Shown: positions 25,569 to 33,555 of the stretch, one piece after another
Layout: each line of letters opens with the position of its first letter
Numbering within the stretch: the first letter of the stretch is position 1
Origin: Streptomyces sp. NRRL WC-3618
GTDB taxonomy: Bacteria > Actinomycetota > Actinomycetes > Streptomycetales > Streptomycetaceae
Assembly (NCBI RefSeq): GCF_001280005.1
Contig: NZ_LGDW01000444.1
Location: 73,721-137,720 of the forward strand
Length of the DNA stretch: 64,000 bases
Direction of reading: 5' to 3'
Program-made: the position numbers and the translations under genes
The notes under the pieces: model-generated
What the model was told of the DNA's origin: nothing
Databases searched by the model: none
Seen by the model: the letters and a program-made list of their open reading frames with translations, nothing else

Positions 25569-27632
25569 TTACGCGGCCACCGGCTCCTTCTTCTCCACCG
25601 AGGTGGCCGTCGCGCCCTCGGCCGACTCCGCCGCCGGGGTGCCCGGCGCCGGCTTGCGCATGCTCTTGAGGGTGATCACCAGGGCCGCGGTGACGCAGGT
25701 GCCGGCCGCGATGGCGATCAGGTAGAGGAACGGGCTGCCGATCAGCGGGACCACGAAGATGCCGCCGTGCGGGGCGCGCAGCGTGGCGCCGAAGGCCATC
25801 GACAGTGCGCCGGTGACCGCGCCGCCCGCCATCGAGGCCGGGATGACACGCAGCGGGTCCGCCGCCGCGAACGGGATCGCGCCCTCGGAGATGAAGGAGG
25901 CGCCCAGTACCCAGGCGGCCTTGCCGTTCTCGCGCTCGGCCGGGGTGAAGAGCTTTTTGCGGACGACGGTGGCCAGCGCCATGCCCAGCGGCGGGACCAT
26001 GCCCGCGGCCATCACGGCGGCCATGACCTTCATCGCGGAGTCGCTGGGGTCCTGGACGGCGATTCCGGCGGTGGCGAAGGCGTACGCGACCTTGTTGACG
26101 GGCCCGCCGAGGTCGAAGCACATCATCAGGCCGAGCAGGATGCCCAGCAGCACGGCGTTGGTGCCGGAGAGCCCGGACAGCCAGTCCGTCATGCCCTTCT
26201 GGGCCTCGGCGATGGGCTTGCCGACGACGACGAACATCAGGAAGCCGACGATCAGCGAGGAGATCAGCGGGATCACCACGACCGGCATGATGCCGCGCAG
26301 CACCGGCGGGATCTTGATCTTCTGGATCGCCAGGACGACGCCACCGGCCAGCAGACCGGCGACCAGACCGCCCAGGAAGCCGGCCGCGATGTTCGAGGCG
26401 ATCATGCCGCCGACGAACCCGGGGACGAGACCGGGCCGGTCCGCCATGCCGTAGGCGATGTAGCCGGCGAGGACCGGGATGAGGAACCCGAAGGCGACCC
26501 CGCCGATCTGGAACAGCAGCGCGCCCCAGCTGTCGACCTGGGTCCAGGAGAAGTGCTCCATGACCGAGGGCGCCTTGTTGATCTCCCAGCCGCCGATCGC
26601 GAACCCGAGGGCGAGCAGCAGACCGCCGGCGGCGACGAACGGGACCATGTAACTCACGCCGGTCATCAGCCACTTGCGCAGCTTGGTGCCGTAGCTGTCG
26701 CCGGAGTCGCCGGCCCGCTCGACGGGCGTACCGCCGCCGCTCTGGGCGCTCGCGGTGACTTCGCCGCGCTCGGCCTTGCCGCGTACGTCGACGATGAGCT
26801 GGGCGGGCTTGTTGATGCCGGCCTTGACACCGACGTCGACGGTCGGCTTCCCGGCGAAGCGTTCCTTCTCCCGTACGGGCACGTCGTGGGCGAAGATCAC
26901 GCCGTCCGCGTCGGCGATGAGCGCCGGGTCGAGGCGGGTGAACCCGGCCGAGCCCTGCGTCTCGACGACGAGCTCGACGCCCGCCTCACGGCCCGCGTTC
27001 TCCAGCGACTCGGCCGCCATGTACGTGTGTGCGATACCGGTCGGGCAGGAGGTGACGGCGACGATACGGAACGGCCGCCCGCCGCCGACGTCAGCCGTGT
27101 CTGTGTCTGTGTCCGTGTCTGTGCCCGCGGCGGCTTCGGCGGAGGCCGCCGCCGAAACCGCCGCGGAGTCTTCGGTGCCCGCGGCCGGGGGCTCGTCGCC
27201 GCGGATCAGGGCGGCGGCGGCCGCCGCGTCGCCCACCGACCGCAGCGCCGCCGTGAACTCGTCGTTCATCAGCTGCCGGGCCAGCGACGAGAGGATCGTC
27301 AGATGGGCGTCGTCGGCGCCCGCCGGGGCGGCGATCAGGAAGATCAGGTCGGCGGGGCCGTCCGCCGCGCCGAAGTCGATCCCGGCGGCGCTGCGCCCGA
27401 AGGCGAGCGTCGGCTCGGTCACGTGTGCGCTTCGGCAGTGCGGGATGCCGATACCGCCGTCGAGACCGGTCGGCATCTGCGCCTCGCGGGCGGCCACGTC
27501 GGCGAGGAAGCCGTCGAGGTCGGTCACCCGCCCCTTCGCCACCATGCGCTCGGCGAGGGCACGGGCCGCCGCGTCCTTGGTCTGGGCGGACAGGTCGAGG
27601 TCGACCAGGTCCGCGGTGATCATCTCGCTCAT
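25569..27632 (-). CDS. fruA: PTS fructose transporter, fused EIIA-EIIB-EIIC
   Basis: 687 residues from the ATG at 27632. The EIIA domain (~1-150) has the phospho-His in GIGIPHCRS. A linker rich in Ala and a (Thr-Asp)4 repeat leads to EIIB (~195-295), with phospho-Cys in AVTSCPTGIAHTYMAAE. EIIC (~335-670) follows with several helices (WLMTGVSYMVPFVAAGGLLL; GGMIASNIAAGFLGGLVAGL). It imports fructose and delivers fructose-1-phosphate, the substrate of FruK upstream in the operon. Phosphate comes from PTS HPr, encoded elsewhere. Confidence 0.95.
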   Translation of the reverse strand: MSEMITADLVDLDLSAQTKDAAARALAERMVAKGRVTDLDGFLADVAAREAQMPTGLDGGIGIPHCRSAHVTEPTLAFGRSAAGIDFGAADGPADLIFLIAAPAGADDAHLTILSSLARQLMNDEFTAALRSVGDAAAAAALIRGDEPPAAGTEDSAAVSAAASAEAAAGTDTDTDTDTADVGGGRPFRIVAVTSCPTGIAHTYMAAESLENAGREAGVELVVETQGSAGFTRLDPALIADADGVIFAHDVPVREKERFAGKPTVDVGVKAGINKPAQLIVDVRGKAERGEVTASAQSGGGTPVERAGDSGDSYGTKLRKWLMTGVSYMVPFVAAGGLLLALGFAIGGWEINKAPSVMEHFSWTQVDSWGALLFQIGGVAFGFLIPVLAGYIAYGMADRPGLVPGFVGGMIASNIAAGFLGGLVAGLLAGGVVLAIQKIKIPPVLRGIMPVVVIPLISSLIVGFLMFVVVGKPIAEAQKGMTDWLSGLSGTNAVLLGILLGLMMCFDLGGPVNKVAYAFATAGIAVQDPSDSAMKVMAAVMAAGMVPPLGMALATVVRKKLFTPAERENGKAAWVLGASFISEGAIPFAAADPLRVIPASMAGGAVTGALSMAFGATLRAPHGGIFVVPLIGSPFLYLIAIAAGTCVTAALVITLKSMRKPAPGTPAAESAEGATATSVEKKEPVAA

Positions 27633-27663
27633 CGCGGGCTCCTTCGCACGCATATCGCCCGGG

Positions 27664-27790
27664 AAGTGGGGTGGGCGGGGCTGGGGACGGGGGTGGGGTG
27701 GGCACTGCGGGGGGTGCGGGTACTACGGGGGGTGGGGTGGGGGCTCGGGGGAACGGCGGCGGCTGCTGCGGCTGCGGCAGGGCCGGGGAA
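27664..27790 (+). repeat. G-rich tract in the fruK-fruA spacer
   Basis: The plus strand has many runs of three to six G separated by one to five bases (GGGGTGGGGTGGGC, CGGGGGGTGCGGG, ACGGGGGGTGGGGTGGGGG), enough for several G-quadruplexes. For the minus-strand fru transcript the G-rich strand is the template, and the mRNA is C-rich. Confidence 0.6.
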
Positions 27791-27864
27791 ACCCCGTCGC
27801 GTCAGGGCCGGTTCAGGGGGGACACGGGGCGGGGAGCCCACAACTCGGGTTCCCGGGCAGGCGC

Positions 27865-28812
27865 TCATGACACCGGCTCCCTCAGTGCGCGGTCCACGGG
27901 GACCTCGGCCGTCACCCTCACCGCGGGCAGGTCGAGGTCGGAGGGGGTCGGCATCACGCTGCCGGGGAGTTGGACCGCGGCGGCGCCGTGGGCGACCGCT
28001 GAGGCGAGGGCCTCGGGGCCGCTGCCGCCGGCGATCAGGAAACCGGCGAGCGAGGAGTCGCCGGCGCCCACATTGCTGCGTACCGTGTCGACGCGCGCGC
28101 TGGCGAACCAGGTGCCGGAGCCGTTGACGAGGAGTTGTCCGTCGGCGCCGAGGCTGGCGAGGACGGCGCCCGCGCCGAGTTCGCGCAGTTCCTCGGCAGC
28201 CTTGACCGCGTCGCCGATGGTGGCGAGGGGGCGCCCGACCGCTTCCGCCAGTTCCTCGGCGTTCGGCTTGACGACGTCCGGACGCTCACGCAGCGCTGCC
28301 AGCAGGGCCGGGCCCGAGGTGTCGAGGGCGATCCGGGCGCCCGCGGCGTGCGTACGGGCGACGAGGTCGGCGTACCAGGAGGGCGCGAGACCGCGTGGCA
28401 GGCTGCCGCAGCAGGCGATCCAGTCGGCGTCGGCCGACTGCCCGCGCACGGTCTCCAGGAGCAACTCCTGTTCCGCGAGGGACAGTTCGGGGCCGGGTGC
28501 GTTGATCTTCGTCAGGACGCCGTCGGATTCGGCGAGGGCGATGTTGGACCGGGTCGCGCCCGCGACCGGTACCGGCGCGACCTCGATGCCCTGGGCGTCG
28601 AGCAGCGCGGCGACGAGCGCGCCGGGCGCGCCGCCCAGCGGCAGCACGGCCACGGTGCGCCGGCCGGCGGCGGCGACGGCCCGTGAGACGTTGACGCCCT
28701 TGCCGCCCGGGTCCACGCGTTCGCCGGTGGCCCGGATGACCTCACCGCGGTCGAGGGACGGAACCTCGTACGTACGGTCGAGGGACGGGTTGGGGGTGAC
28801 GGTGAGGATCAT
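27865..28812 (-). CDS. fruK: 1-phosphofructokinase
   Basis: 315 residues from the ATG at 28812 (MILTVTPNPSLDRTYEV). PfkB-family ATP-dependent sugar kinase: the N-terminal glycine motif VDPGGKGVNVSRAVAAAG and the C-terminal VRSNVGAGDSSLAGFLIAG, with catalytic Asp in GAGDS. It phosphorylates the fructose-1-phosphate made by FruA to fructose-1,6-bisphosphate. It lies between fruR (39 bases upstream) and fruA (232 bases downstream), all on the minus strand. Confidence 0.95.
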   Translation of the reverse strand: MILTVTPNPSLDRTYEVPSLDRGEVIRATGERVDPGGKGVNVSRAVAAAGRRTVAVLPLGGAPGALVAALLDAQGIEVAPVPVAGATRSNIALAESDGVLTKINAPGPELSLAEQELLLETVRGQSADADWIACCGSLPRGLAPSWYADLVARTHAAGARIALDTSGPALLAALRERPDVVKPNAEELAEAVGRPLATIGDAVKAAEELRELGAGAVLASLGADGQLLVNGSGTWFASARVDTVRSNVGAGDSSLAGFLIAGGSGPEALASAVAHGAAAVQLPGSVMPTPSDLDLPAVRVTAEVPVDRALREPVS

Positions 28813-28826
28813 GCGCACTCGTTTCC

Positions 28827-28877
28827 AGACATGGAGCACTTCCGTGCCGCTCTAGACATGGAGCACTTCCGTGCCGC
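28827..28877. repeat. Tandem duplication of the fruR 3' end
   Basis: A 24-base sequence beginning AGACATGGAGCACTTCC occurs at 28827-28850 and 28854-28877, separated by TCT. The second copy contains the last codons of fruR and its TAG; the first fills the fruR-fruK spacer. Confidence 0.9.
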
Positions 28878-29613
28878 CGCGTTCCAGGTCGGCGCCGTCC
28901 TCGGGGCTCAGCCCGCTGTCGGTGATCAGCAGGTCCACGTCGGCCAGGTCCCCGAAGCGGGCGAAGTGTTCCTCGCCGTGCTTCGTCGAGTCGGCCAGGA
29001 GCACCACTCGGCGGGCGGCGGCCACGGCGGCTCGTTTCACGGCGGCCTCGGCGAGGTCGGGCGTGGTCAGCCCGTACTCGGCGGAGAAGCCGTTGGCGGC
29101 CACGAACAGGACGTCGGCGCGGATCTCGCCGTACGCCCGCAGCGCCCAGGCGTCCACGGCGGCGCGCGTGCGGTGCCGGACGCGCCCTCCGACGAGGTGC
29201 AGCTGGATGCCGGGGTGGTCGGCGAGCCGGGCCGCGATCGGGAGGCTGTGGGTGACGACGGTGAGCGTCGCCTCCAGCGGGATGGCGGCGGCGAGGCGCG
29301 CGACCGTCGAGCCGGCGTCGAGGATCACGGTGCCCTCGGTGGGCAGCTCCGCGAGGGCGGCCTTGGCGATGCGGTCCTTCTCGTCGGCGTAGGTCGACTC
29401 GCGCTCGGTCAGGTCGGGCTCGAAGCCGAGGCGACCGGCCGGTATGGCCCCGCCGTGCACCCGTCGCAGCAGGCCCGCGCGATCCAGGGCCTTCAGGTCC
29501 CGCCGGACGGTCTCCGCGGTGACCTGGAACTGCTCGGCCAGGGACAGCACGTCCACCCGACCGCCGTCACGGGCGAGCCGCAGGATCTCCTGCTGCCGCT
29601 CCGGTGCGTACAT
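28852..29613 (-). CDS. fruR: DeoR-family regulator of the fructose operon
   Basis: 253 residues. The N-terminal DeoR winged helix: RQQEILRLARDGGRVDVLSL, then AEQFQVTAETVRRDLKALDR and AGLLRRVHGGAIP. The C-terminal DeoRC sugar-phosphate sensor: VILDAGSTVARLAAAIP, TVVTHSLPIAARLA, LHLVGGRVRHRT, VLLADSTKHGEEHFARFGDL. It most likely responds to fructose-1-phosphate and represses its own operon. It is the first gene of fruR-fruK-fruA. Confidence 0.92.
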   Translation of the reverse strand: MYAPERQQEILRLARDGGRVDVLSLAEQFQVTAETVRRDLKALDRAGLLRRVHGGAIPAGRLGFEPDLTERESTYADEKDRIAKAALAELPTEGTVILDAGSTVARLAAAIPLEATLTVVTHSLPIAARLADHPGIQLHLVGGRVRHRTRAAVDAWALRAYGEIRADVLFVAANGFSAEYGLTTPDLAEAAVKRAAVAAARRVVLLADSTKHGEEHFARFGDLADVDLLITDSGLSPEDGADLERGGTEVLHV

Positions 29614-29633
29614 GTCCGTTTGCCTCCGTTCGA

Positions 29634-29699
29634 TGCCCGAACTTGTTGATTCGCTCGGAGACTACGCCCGTATTTCCGGAAAGTAAACAGGTTCGGGCA
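29634..29699. promoter_or_regulatory. Probable FruR operator pair
   Basis: TGCCCGAACTTGTT (29634-29647) and AACAGGTTCGGGCA (29686-29699) form an inverted repeat with one mismatch, 38 bases apart, just upstream of fruR. The spacing fits two operators around a promoter, perhaps looped by a DeoR-type repressor. Confidence 0.6.
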
Positions 29700-29731
29700 G
29701 ATTCAGGCACGAAGTGGACACAAACGGATGC

Positions 29732-29762
29732 CCGCCACCCCGGATCCCTCCGGAGTGACGGG
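29732..29762. terminator. Stem-loop after the MFS gene
   Basis: GCCCGCCACCCCGGA pairs with TCCGGAGTGACGGGC (two mismatches). It lies 45 bases beyond the stop of the minus-strand transporter gene. Confidence 0.5.
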
Positions 29763-29806
29763 CGCTTTCTCCACCGTCCCGCGCACCATCCCGCGCGCGG
29801 TCGCGC

Positions 29807-31333
29807 TCAGTGCACGAGCTGCGGCTCCCGCTCCTGCTCGACTCCCTCTTCCGCCGCCTGCTCGGCCCCCACCACCGGCTGCTTCGGCAGGGCGAACATC
29901 ACCACGAAGATCACGCCCATCAGCCCGGCCACCCAACCCAGCGCGTGCTGGAACGCGTGCACGAACTCCGGGCCCACCTCGCTCGCCGCGAGCCGGTCCC
30001 CCATCGCGCCGAAGAACACCACCGACACCAGCCCGAGTCCGAGCGCGTTGCCCATCTGCTGCACGGTGTTGATGAGCCCGGACGCCGACCCGGCGTGCTC
30101 CTTCGGCACCTCCGACAGCACCACGTCCGTCAGCGGGGCGACGATCAGGCCCATGCCGGCGCCCATGACGACCAGCGGGAGCGCCATCTGCCAGGAGGCG
30201 ATGGACAGGCCGTACCGTCCGGCCTCCCAGATGTAGATCAGCACCCCGAGGCCCATCACCAGGGCACCCGCCTGGAGCACCTTGCGGCCGAAGCGCGGAA
30301 CCAGTGTCTGCACGGACATTCCGGCAGCCACCGACACGGCGATCGAGAAGGGCACCCCGGTCAGCCCGGCCCGCAGGGCGCTCCAGCCGAGCCCGATCTG
30401 CATGTACAGCGTCCAGACCAGGAAGAAGATGCCGAGGCCCACCCCGAAGACGGTCTGCACGGCGATGCCCGCGGCGAAGCTCTTCACCTTGAACAGCGAC
30501 AGCTCGATCAGCGGCGAACCGTCGATCCGCGTCTTGCGCCGCTCGTACGCCAACAGCGCCCCGAAGACGCCGAGCGCGCCGGCCATCGTCAGGTACCCCC
30601 ACAGCGGCCAGCCCAGCTCGCGCCCGCGCGTCAGCGGGTAGAGCAGCATCAGCAGGCCCAGCGTCACGAGGGCGACGCCGACCAGGTCCAGCTTGAGGGC
30701 CCTGGGTGCCTTGGACTCCGTGATGAAGCGGTGGCCGAGGAGCAGTCCCGCGATGCCGACCGGCAGGTTGATCAGGAAGATGGGCCGCCAGCCGAGGCCG
30801 AACAGGTCCCACTCCGTGAGCAGTGCGCCCAGCAGCGGACCGGTCACGGCGCCCAGGCCCACGACCGCGCCGAAGAGCCCGAACACCTTGCCGCGCTCGT
30901 GCGCCGGGAAGGTCGCGTGGACGATCGACAGGACCTGCGGCACCATCATCGCCGCCATGCCGCCCTGGAGGATGCGGGAGGCGACCAGCATCTCCGGGTT
31001 GGCGGCGAAGCCGCAGAGGGCGGAGGCGAGGGTGAAGCCGCCGATGCCGACGAGGAACAGCCGCTTGCGGCCGTGGATGTCGCCGAGCCGCCCGCCGGTG
31101 ACGAGGCCGGCGGCGAAGGCGAGCGCGTATCCGGCGGTGATCCACTGGATCTGGCTGAAGGAGGCGCCGGCCTCGCGCTGGATCGACGGGATCGCGACGT
31201 TGACGATCGTGACGTCGACGAGGTCCATGAAGGCCGCGGTCATCACGATGGCGAGGGCGAACCAGCGCCGCCTGTCAGGTACGGAATGTGGTACGGGATC
31301 TGCTACGGGAGTCGGTGTTCCGGTGGAGTGCAT
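29807..31333 (-). CDS. MFS exporter, DHA2 family
   Basis: 508 residues, ~14 helices. AFMDLVDVTIVNVAIPSIQR in helix 1, GGRLGDIHGRKRLFLVGIGG (motif A) and GLGAVTGPLLGALL (motif C) identify a drug:proton antiporter 2-type exporter. It diverges from the WYL-domain regulator with a short promoter region that contains an inverted repeat, so that regulator is the obvious controller. Substrate unknown. Confidence 0.9.
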   Translation of the reverse strand: MHSTGTPTPVADPVPHSVPDRRRWFALAIVMTAAFMDLVDVTIVNVAIPSIQREAGASFSQIQWITAGYALAFAAGLVTGGRLGDIHGRKRLFLVGIGGFTLASALCGFAANPEMLVASRILQGGMAAMMVPQVLSIVHATFPAHERGKVFGLFGAVVGLGAVTGPLLGALLTEWDLFGLGWRPIFLINLPVGIAGLLLGHRFITESKAPRALKLDLVGVALVTLGLLMLLYPLTRGRELGWPLWGYLTMAGALGVFGALLAYERRKTRIDGSPLIELSLFKVKSFAAGIAVQTVFGVGLGIFFLVWTLYMQIGLGWSALRAGLTGVPFSIAVSVAAGMSVQTLVPRFGRKVLQAGALVMGLGVLIYIWEAGRYGLSIASWQMALPLVVMGAGMGLIVAPLTDVVLSEVPKEHAGSASGLINTVQQMGNALGLGLVSVVFFGAMGDRLAASEVGPEFVHAFQHALGWVAGLMGVIFVVMFALPKQPVVGAEQAAEEGVEQEREPQLVH

Positions 31334-31350
31334 GACCTCAGGCTAGGACT

Positions 31351-31377
31351 CCATTAGGTCAGATCGTGTCCTAATGG
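31351..31377. promoter_or_regulatory. Operator-like inverted repeat between MFS and WYL genes
   Basis: CCATTAGG (31351-31358) and CCTAATGG (31370-31377) are perfect inverted arms around an 11-base spacer; a nested TAGGAC...GTCCTA dyad overlaps. Located 17 bases before the MFS start and 18 before the regulator start, it is the best candidate for the regulator's binding site. Confidence 0.6.
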
Positions 31378-31395
31378 TGCGGCATCCTCGAACCC

Positions 31396-32364
31396 ATGAC
31401 GACGGACACACCGGCCCGGCTCCTCCAGCTCCTCTCCCTCCTCCAGACGCCCCGCGAATGGCCCGGCGGCGAGCTCGCCGACCGGCTGCGGGTGTCGCGG
31501 CGTACCGTCCGGCGGGACATCGACCGGCTGCGTGAACTCGGGTATCCCGTGCAGGCGAGCAAGGGTTCCGACGGCGGATACCGGCTGGTCGCCGGCAAGG
31601 CGCTGCCCCCGCTGGTGCTCGACGACGAGGAGGCGGTGGCGATCGTGGTCGGGCTGCGGGCCGGCGCCGGGCACGCGGTCGAGGGGCTCGACGAGGCGTC
31701 CGTACGGGCGCTGGCCAAGCTGGAGCAGGTCCTGCCGTCCCGGCTACGTCGGCGCGTCTCCACGCTCCAGGCCGCCACCACCCCGCTGACCAGCGGGGAC
31801 GGCGCGGTCATCGCCCCCGAGACACTGACCGTGATGGCCTCGGCGGTGGCCGGCCAGGAGCGGCTGCGGTTCGCCTACCGCGCCAAGGACGGCACCCCCA
31901 CCAAGCGCCTGACCGAGCCCCACCGGCTCGTGTCGACCGGCCGCCGCTGGTATCTCGTGGCCTACGACCTCGATCGTGCCGACTGGCGCACCTTCCGCGT
32001 CGACCGGGTCGCCGACCCCTTCGCTACGGGCGCCCGCTTCACCCCGCGCGAGCTGCCGACGGGCGACGCGGCAGAGTATCTACGCCGCTCGATGTACGTA
32101 CGGCAGGAGGCCTACGTGTTCGAGGTGACGTTCGCCGCCCCGGCCGCGTATGTCGCCGCCCGCGTCCCGGCCTGGCTCGGCACCCCCGAGCCCGTCGACG
32201 AACACAGCTGCCGCATCCGTTCCTCGGTCGGCGACGCGGTGGAGTCGCTGGCGGTACGGCTGGCGACGGTCGACTGCGAGTTCACGGTCCGAGAGCCGGC
32301 CGAACTGGTCGAGCGGGTACGGGAGTTGGGGGCCCGGATGACCCGGGCGGCGGCGGGCGGCTGA
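31396..32364 (+). CDS. HTH-WYL domain transcriptional regulator
   Basis: 322 residues. An N-terminal HTH_11 winged helix (LLQLLSLLQTPREWPGGELA, DRLRVSRRTVRRDIDRLREL), a middle WYL domain (LRFAYRAKDGTPTKRLTEPH, RLVSTGRRWYLVAYDLDRAD with the WYL-like triad RWYL) and a C-terminal WCX part. WYL proteins sense ligands or single-stranded nucleic acid and control stress, CRISPR or transport genes. Here it is divergent from the DHA2 exporter and convergent with a TetR gene 10 bases away. Confidence 0.9.
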   Translation: MTTDTPARLLQLLSLLQTPREWPGGELADRLRVSRRTVRRDIDRLRELGYPVQASKGSDGGYRLVAGKALPPLVLDDEEAVAIVVGLRAGAGHAVEGLDEASVRALAKLEQVLPSRLRRRVSTLQAATTPLTSGDGAVIAPETLTVMASAVAGQERLRFAYRAKDGTPTKRLTEPHRLVSTGRRWYLVAYDLDRADWRTFRVDRVADPFATGARFTPRELPTGDAAEYLRRSMYVRQEAYVFEVTFAAPAAYVAARVPAWLGTPEPVDEHSCRIRSSVGDAVESLAVRLATVDCEFTVREPAELVERVRELGARMTRAAAGG

Positions 32365-32374
32365 CCGACACGCC

Positions 32375-33064
32375 CTAGCTCGCGGCGCTCCATGGGAAGT
32401 CCCGCAGCGTCCCCAGGTTGCGTACCGCCAGTGCCGCCGGGCCGGTCGGGCCGTCGGCCGGGGTGTCCCCGGCCGCCCAGGTCTCGAAGGCGACGCGTAC
32501 GGCGGCACTGGCGACGGCGGCAGTGAAGCGGGTCTCGGGTGAGCCGGCCGGGCCCGCGCCCCGGGAGGCCAGTGCCTGGGTCAGCGCGTGTTCCGACGCA
32601 CGGCACCGTTCGGCCCACACCCGCAGCAGGGCCGGGCTCTCCTGCGCCAGCCGGAGCAGGGTGCGCGCCCGGTCCAGGGCGCCCGGTGACACAGCCGCGC
32701 CGGGCGTCAGCACATGCCGGGCCGCGTGCTCCAGGGCCTGCGGCACGGACAGTTCGGCCGGGGCCTCGCGCACCGCATGGGCCCAGCGTTCCGTGCCCGT
32801 GCCGAACAGGGGGCCGATGGCCTCTTCCTTGGTGGCGAAGTAACGGTAGAAGGTGCGCGGCGCGACGCCTGCCGCCTGGGCGATGTCCTCGGCGCGGGTG
32901 GCCCGCAGCCCGTGGGTCACGAAGAGCCGCCCCGCCACCCGGGCGATCTCCATGCGCGTCGCGTACTTACGCCGTTCGGTGAGCGAACCGGAAGGAGCGG
33001 AAGAAGCGGAGGGAGCGGAAGGAGCGGAGGGGCCGGGGGAACTTGGGTGGGACACGGACGCCAC
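32375..33064 (-). CDS. TetR-family regulator
   Basis: 229 residues from a GTG at 33064 (or 33055). After a low-complexity start (PSAPSAPSASSAPSG) comes the TetR HTH: RMEIARVAGRLFVTHGLRAT, RAEDIAQAAGVAPRTFYRYF and ATKEEAIGPLF. The C-terminal ligand domain is the Streptomyces AcrR type. No ribosome-binding site precedes either GTG; CATAAC just before it suggests a leaderless message. No target gene is adjacent in a divergent position, so its regulon is unclear. Confidence 0.85.
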   Translation of the reverse strand: MASVSHPSSPGPSAPSAPSASSAPSGSLTERRKYATRMEIARVAGRLFVTHGLRATRAEDIAQAAGVAPRTFYRYFATKEEAIGPLFGTGTERWAHAVREAPAELSVPQALEHAARHVLTPGAAVSPGALDRARTLLRLAQESPALLRVWAERCRASEHALTQALASRGAGPAGSPETRFTAAVASAAVRVAFETWAAGDTPADGPTGPAALAVRNLGTLRDFPWSAAS

Positions 33065-33234
33065 GTTATGCCGCTGTGGCACAATCTGCCATTCGGGCGG
33101 GCCACCCCGGCGTTCAGGTACGGGGTGCCCCGCCCCTGACGTGAACGGGAAGCGGAACGGCGGCCGAGCAGCGGCGGAGGGGCAGCCCACGGCGACGCCG
33201 GACGCGGACCGGAGGGCAAAAGTGAGCCGGGCCC

Positions 33235-33307
33235 CGGCACCTGGGGGGGGTTAGGTGCCGAAGCCCGGCTGGGAAGGTCCCGACGCGGGGGGGGGTTGCG
33301 TCGGGAC
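33235..33307. terminator. Two tandem hairpins with G-run loops
   Basis: Hairpin 1: CGGCACCT (33235-33242) / AGGTGCCG (33253-33260). Hairpin 2: GTCCCGACGC (33277-33286) / GCGTCGGGAC (33298-33307). Both loops are a run of eight or nine G followed by TT. They lie in the 490-base gap between the TetR start and the hrdD stop, 250 bases after hrdD, and may end its transcript. Nothing else is recognised in 33065-33555. Confidence 0.5.
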
Positions 33308-33555
33308 TTGGCTCCAGGGGATCCGAGGCGTCTCCGCCCGGACCCGTGTCCTGGGCCCTGAGGTCTTGTGCCCCGGGCCCGATGGTTTAAGCAGCCTGAC
33401 ACCGCAATCTTTGCGCGGCCTTCCGCCACCCCGCGCACGCGGCTCCAAACAGTCGTACGCCTCCCGGCGCGCGAAACACCCAAACGCGCCCCCAGTACCG
33501 ATTCCGGTACGTCTGCCGGGCGCCCCCGGCAGGGGTGCGGGAGCGGTGTGTGGAA

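Noticed and set aside
25527..28127. 866-codon plus-strand frame opposite fruA/fruK
   Set aside because: Low-complexity Arg/Gly/Asp-rich translation with no family motifs; it is a GC-frame shadow of the well-supported fru genes.
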